The notes under the pieces: generated by a model
The model's input: the letters and a program-made list of their open reading frames with translations, nothing else
What the model was told of the DNA's origin: nothing
Databases searched by the model: none
Position numbers and translations under genes: made by a program
Shown here: piece after piece, positions 58,743 through 64,000 of the stretch
How positions within the stretch are numbered: position 1 is the first letter of the stretch
How the letters are laid out: every line of letters starts with the position of its first letter
NCBI GenBank assembly: GCA_006538405.1
Contig: BJKQ01000004.1
Span: 682,001-746,000, forward strand
Direction of reading: 5' to 3'
Source: Hansfordia pulvinata
Taxonomy: Eukaryota > Ascomycota > Sordariomycetes > Xylariales
Length of the DNA stretch: 64,000 nt

Positions 58743-61700
58743 GTCTCCCTTTGGGGAAGTATTAAGCGCCTCCCAGCCCAATTCATCAGTCCACCTTAGG
58801 TACCCGTAAATCTCGTACCTAAGCACCTAAGTTCGATATGTAGGTAAGGTAGGTAACCTAGCTCACTTCCTTATGTACATTCCCTGAACCCGCCCCATTC
58901 ACGAACTAACCAGCGATGAACGTGATCCATGGGATGACTCCCGGCCACGGCGGGGAAACAACCCCCCCCCCAAAACTCCAAACAGGGCTGTTTGTTCCCC
59001 ACATTCTCACATTCTGCCGGGGTTCGACCCCAGATTTCCCACTCTAGTTTTCCCCCCTCCGCCCCTCGTTCCCCATCCATCCATGCGAGCCAACTCTCAT
59101 CATCTCCGATCGATGCGACGCTGCGTGGCCGTCCCAGTGCGGAACTCGTAAACACAAGTCCACCCAATGCTTTCATGCGCTTTCGCAGTCTCTCTCAAGA
59201 GACTGAGGTGGAGGAGAATAGCAACGCCATCGGCCAAGCTCCCGTCACATTTGGGGGGTCTATCTACTCCACGAAGAAAGAACGACGAAAGCACGAAGAA
59301 AAAAAGAAAGAAAGAGAGGAAAAGAAACTCTGGAAGGGGCAAACTTGGATCCCGCCCCAGAGACGCCTCCTTAGTCCTCACCGCTGACACGATCTGCGAG
59401 TACACTGAATACTCGTACATGTAGACACCTACATTAGGTGTAAATAGATGAGACCTGGTGACAACGTGGGGCGGTAGGCAGGCAGGCCGGCAGGCACACC
59501 ACGAGAAGAAGATCAAGAGAGAGGGGTTCGTGGGGACCCGCCCGCCCATGGATCCCCGACGCCGTCATCGCGCGGGCGCTAGACTTACGTATGGTAACCG
59601 GCCAAGGCAGTCTGCTCCCGCCTGCCCCGGAAGCCTGGGAGGGTGAGGCGCAGGTCAAAAAGGAGTGCTTTTTTTCTTCTTCTTCAGTTGTGTGTTGGCT
59701 AAGTAGCGCGCAGTCCTCTCTCCAGCCCACGTCCAAGCTCTCGCGCCTCCAAAGACGTCCGTCACCTCTTGATCCGGCACAGAGCCACAGCGACCCAGGC
59801 CCGGGACTCGGAGGACATCAGCTCAAGCCCCCTAATTTGGAATGTTGTCAGTGCATGTCTCAAGACGCGCAAAACGTGTAGTGTGAAGGAAGCCAGCGCT
59901 GCACGGGGCCGACTGGAGGCTTTCTCTCCTTGTCTCTCTTGCTCTCTCCCCGTCGATTCTTTTCCCCTCCACAGCTCTCAGCTGCCAACTCTTCACGAGC
60001 GCCATTGGGCCGCCCCGAGAGAGAATCCGCAATCAACAGCCCAGAAGGTCTCAGCCCCCCCTCGCCACGGCGCCCAGAAACGCCCCAACCGGACTGAACC
60101 AATGCTGCCGCCAGCATTCTAGCGGGTTTCGAGAGGAAACAATAAGGTTCTGGCATACCATTGTGTCTCCCTTCAGAATCAGCCTCAGCCCGACCCGCAG
60201 CCTCTCTCGTTCCGGACCTCGGGACCACCCGAGGAGTATCAAAGGGCTCAACAACTAGCCTTTCAGCGGCGCCGCCGCGTGTCTTCTCCGAATCATATAC
60301 GTACTTGCCTAGACAGGGGCCGTCGTCTTCTCGGTTCAGCACGGTGAACAGCTGGCAGCCCTTACTTGCAGTACACTTGGAGAAACGGGTGTTCTAATTC
60401 CCCCGCGCGTTGGTTGATACCAGATGAAATACCCGCAGCCCGCCAGACCAGACGACTTTCTCGCTCGCCATCTCCGCAGCTTGGGCCCCGGCCGCGTTGG
60501 AACGAGTCGAGTAGCCAATGGTAAGGTGCCCACACTCACTAGGAGTTTAAGAGTGGCACGGTCGGTTATCTTGCCTTATATACCACCCACACTTCTCTAG
60601 CCCAGATTGCTCCTTTCCCATCGTGTTGCCTTCTGGTGCTCAGCCTACGACATCAAAGGTGGCGCATTGACGGGGCTTTGACCTGGAACATGACAACGAC
60701 GGCCACCGCACTGCATGCCAAAATCACCGTCTTACCTACGGGGGCCAAATGCTGGCCCCGCCGTGGCACGGATGGTCAGCAAGTACGTGGAGTGGCTCAC
60801 TTATTCAGCTCATATGGCCGCAACATATCCAGGCGCTGCCATATTCTGCCTCGAAAAAAGATGGCTTGTACAGTAGCGACGCCTCTCAACTGTCACAACA
60901 CCAGCATCGCCTTCTGTTTCTACTGTAGATCGCGCTGCTCTGAAGAGTCGATCATGACTCCGTCTGGATAGTCCGTTCGGAAGGCCCAGCCATGCTTGCA
61001 CGATGTGCTCACCTACCGAGAATTGAGTCGAGTAGGCTGCCGAGGAAAACAAATATAACAGCGATGGGGCGGTGAACGGTCTTGATGGATCCAATATCGA
61101 GGCTTGACATGGGCACCACAGCTTCACCAGGCCCAGCTCGGGTGCCACGGCCTAAAGAACCTGGGTTGGTCTCAGGTGGCGAGCCGAAAGTAACATGACT
61201 GAGTTGGGACACAGAACCAGCAGGGTCTCCTGTGTTCAGGCGGGATACTGATACGAATGCAGATGTGCGGCGAGGGGATGGACGCGCGTGACCCAGAGAG
61301 GGGAGCGTGCTACTCGCAGAAGCGGACAACGGCTCCGGCGGACTGTTGCGCGACCTCCCATATCGGACGAGTGGGAACGGCGCACAAAGCGGGCGCCGGA
61401 GGAAGGCCGACCAGACGTTCGGCAGCCGGGGGAATAAGTCGGCGAGCGGCAGATGGATGGATCATGGGACAGCCGGGACCTCGCATGGCCGCCACGCAGC
61501 GCTACGTACGTAGGAGCAGTCGCCATGTCAGCAATCGACGCAGGAAGGCGGCAGGCGGGAGCGGGCGCCGATGCATGCCTGCGTTGACGACGACGACGAG
61601 GGGCGGCGGCGTGGGCAGCAGCTCGCCCAGGCAGCACGGGAGACGGGTGCGTTGGACCTGGGCCAACCAGGGGCTTGGCTGCGAGCCCCTTGTGGCTGCT

Positions 61701-63885
61701 TTGGCGAGCACCTCGTGGTTGCTTTGGCAGGCGGGTCAAGTTGGACGCGGTCAGCTCGCTGCGGTCGAGGTTGATGGGCGGGAGTCGGGCGCCTCCAACC
61801 TCGTGCGAACACGGAGCGTGGCCGTGCGAGTCGAGTGGGTATCCAGGCCCGGGCTGGGTGCAGGTCGCGGCGGCCTCAGGGCGGCATGATTGGCGCAGGG
61901 CGCGAGGAAGCGCAGCAGAAGCACCCGCATTGTGTGACGCGGGCGCTGCGGCGCCCAGCAAATCATGATGGCCGTGAGGGGGGCCGTCACATCATGGCCA
62001 CTGTGCTCGTAGTGGCTGGGCACGAGCAGTGCGGCGGGGCTGAATGTGTCGGCCAGTGGTCGTTGCTTGCGTTGCGCAGCGCATCTGAGAGCCCTCTGGA
62101 GTTGGTCGGTCAATAGAGAGGTAACCCATGGCTGTCAGGCCTCGTTGTGGAGGCACAAGGGCGAAAGTGTTGAGATGCGATGCGCATACCGAGCATCAGG
62201 TAAGGTGAGGCAAGGAAAAGTCGTGTTCGCCCCATCGCCGAGAGACGAAGGGAGGAGAGGCCAGAGATCGGCGAGCCACGCGACGGTTGGCGTTTCGGGC
62301 GTTGGGAGAAAGGCAGCCGCGGATTCGGGTACGTACTCGTACACTACCGACTACATGTACCGTGCCTACCTACCTATACATGTACTCGTATCCAAGGCAC
62401 CTAATAAGGTACTCGTACGGCATGGTCCCGAGAGTGTGGACGCGCCTGCCGTAGCATAACGGTCAGGCGATCGTTGATCTCTCACCTCCGGCACTCTGAG
62501 AGAGTAATAAGGATGTATCTGGGAGCGGTATAATGCAGGGAGGTACACTCACAATGCTGGATCAGCTCAACACCAGTGGACCTCGTAACTTCGAGCACCT
62601 CCAGCTCTAATAGCTACCACCTACCTGCCCAGGTACACGTTCCTGCGAGAGGTACGCGTTCCTCAGAGCCAGCCGAGAGCCAGCCGAATTGGAGTTCTAG
62701 CTGTGTCGAGAGAACTGATTGTCTTATTACGAGTATGGGAACTGCCCTGGAAAATGGCCAGCGGCAATTGGAACCACCCCATGGGCTTTCCGCGCGCGGC
62801 CCAGCCGTGGCAGCATGCCCAGTGGGGATCCGCGAATACCTCCACCAGGTGGTCTGTAAGGTAGCCCGGGTGTCCCCGCTAATCCGTTGGGGGTCGGGTA
62901 TCTCGTCGGCAGGTGCCTACCAGGCGGAGGTGCACTGATGAATTACGAGTACCTAATAACCCAAGTTACGGTAGGTATGGAACCTCCCTCACCTGAAGCG
63001 AGGTTGGGCCATTTCACCGTCTTTCTCGGCAGGCCACCGCCAACAAGGGGGGCCGCGATCCAGGGAAGAGACAGGAGGCTGAAGCAGCCAGGAGCTACGA
63101 CGCAGTCAGTACAAGGTCCATTCTGACCGGCCCTTCTGGCGGAGTGCACCCCCGGCCTCCTCACTCCCCGACGGCGCTGTGGCAGCTCGAGTGCTGTGGC
63201 AGCTCGAGTCCGAGCTCGTCGTACAGCAAACAATAGCTCGCCCTGTGCCACCCACCCACCGAGAAAACCTTGAAAGAACGTCATCGTTGGCCAGACCACC
63301 GGCGGGCAGCCTCCCAAAAAGGCCTCCGTCGTGGGAGGGGCCGACAGAATCAGGGAGTGCTGGGTCGTCACTCGCTTCCGGCCGGGTTGCACCATTCTTC
63401 GATCTAGGGTGGTGACGGGTTTCGGGCCGATACGCCACGGCATCCATTCTCCCCCTCTGACCTCGCACCCACGCGTACGAGTACCACGCGCCCAAGCCAT
63501 ACGAGATTCCTGGCGAGCCAGCCTCGAGGACGAGTCGACTTGCAGACAAACAAAGCAACAAGCAGGATGACGGAGAGAAAAGGGAAGAAAGAAAAAAGAA
63601 CTGTGGGCGCGGGCAAAGGCGCCATCCTATCTGGTTATCCACCCGTGCACGCACATCTGATGAGGCTCTGGGGCACGGGCATGTTGGGCGAAAGATCTGC
63701 CACGGGAGGCTCGTACGGACACACACACCCACACACCTCCCCTGGGCATCTCATCTGGGGCGGACGTGGAACCGGGGGTGTTCGCATGGACAAAGGTACG
63801 GGTGAACCAAGCGTTGCACTCGCGCACAGGCTGGCGCTGGCTCCCACAGCCATATCCGTAGTCGCACATCCATACACAGGTACAA

Positions 63886-63907
63886 GTAGGTAGGTAGGTA
63901 GGTAGGT
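63886..63907. repeat. (TAGG)n microsatellite
   Basis: About five TAGG units near the right end of the window. The unit matches the TAGGTA element scattered in other intergenic regions, but it is not a TTAGGG telomeric repeat. Confidence 0.85.
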
Positions 63908-64000
63908 TCGCTTTATTGACTTGAATACATAACTGTGCCTTGCAGTCGGGACAGTCAGCCGGAGGTCAGGTCTATTCAGGAACGCGATCTGGGACACAGG

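Larger units (their letters stand above)
57629..64000. other. Right-end region without supported genes
   Basis: About 6.4 kb. Open frames up to about 240 codons exist (for example minus 61236-61961 and minus 59860-60342) but none shows a domain, credible start context or splice structure. The region holds a CAGGT pentamer run at 57711-57745, a CAT run at 58714-58742, a TAGG run at 63886-63907, TACCTA clusters at 58795-58860 and 62355-62400, and ACTCGTAC/GTACGAGT copies at 59411, 62335, 62411 and 63475. Frameshifts as seen elsewhere could hide a real gene. Confidence 0.5.

Noticed and set aside
59860..60342. 160-codon minus-strand open frame
   Set aside because: Looks slightly protein-like but has no recognised domain, no supporting splice sites and no clear start context.
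61236..61961. 241-codon minus-strand open frame
   Set aside because: Overlaps a 210-codon plus-strand frame in the same GC-rich stretch. Both have random-looking Arg/Ala/Ser/Pro composition and no motif.
63886..63907. TAGG repeats near the end as a telomere
   Set aside because: Fungal telomeres are usually TTAGGG arrays. This is a short four-base run followed by unique sequence.
1..64000. CRISPR-like array or bacterial-type operon signals
   Set aside because: No regularly spaced repeats with unique spacers. Gene structure is clearly eukaryotic.

Overview
The window reads as chromosomal DNA of a filamentous ascomycete, most likely a sordariomycete. Genes are GC-rich and carry short introns (about 50-135 bases) with GTRNGT-type donors and CAG/TAG acceptors. 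Gene families seen only or mainly in fungi are present: Cce1/Ydc2-type resolvase, fungal rhodopsin-domain (SAT4/Pth11-like) membrane proteins, DUF1593 proteins and GPI-anchored serine-rich proteins. No rRNA, tRNA, CRISPR array, transposase or virus-derived gene was recognised.

Layout: 1-3.4 kb has no supported gene. 3.4-6.6 kb holds a POF1-like nucleotidyltransferase and APC10 (both -). 7.9-13.4 kb holds an M1 aminopeptidase and the mitochondrial GTP/GDP carrier (both +). 15.6-22.8 kb is one giant coiled-coil protein gene (+) with a 17-residue tandem repeat. 23.6-25.4 kb is mitochondrial seryl-tRNA synthetase (-). 26-34.2 kb holds a tyrosinase (+) between two rhodopsin-domain membrane protein genes (-). 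34.2-40.6 kb is gene-poor and repeat-rich. 40.6-44.7 kb holds a hypothetical protein and a BAHD-type acyltransferase (both -). 46.5-49 kb holds a small GPI-anchored protein (+) and a mitochondrial Holliday-junction resolvase (-). 50.8-54.5 kb holds glutathione reductase (+) converging on a RecQ helicase (-). 55.8-57.6 kb is a secreted DUF1593 protein (-). 57.7-64 kb has no supported gene.

Most genes are housekeeping: mitochondrial translation, DNA maintenance and nucleotide transport, redox, peptide turnover, and cell-cycle ubiquitination. The 26-34 kb trio and the acyltransferase are the accessory-looking part (pigment or secondary metabolism, surface sensing), but nothing proves they act together.

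Two window-wide signals matter. First, at least eight otherwise well-conserved genes are broken by one-base shifts, mostly at short G or C runs and nearly all apparent losses; when the shifts are allowed for, exon lengths sum to whole codons in each. This looks like consensus sequencing error rather than decay. Second, the 8-mer ACTCGTAC/GTACGAGT, half of a perfect 14-base palindrome, occurs at least 30 times, always outside recognised exons. It is the best candidate here for an undescribed element.
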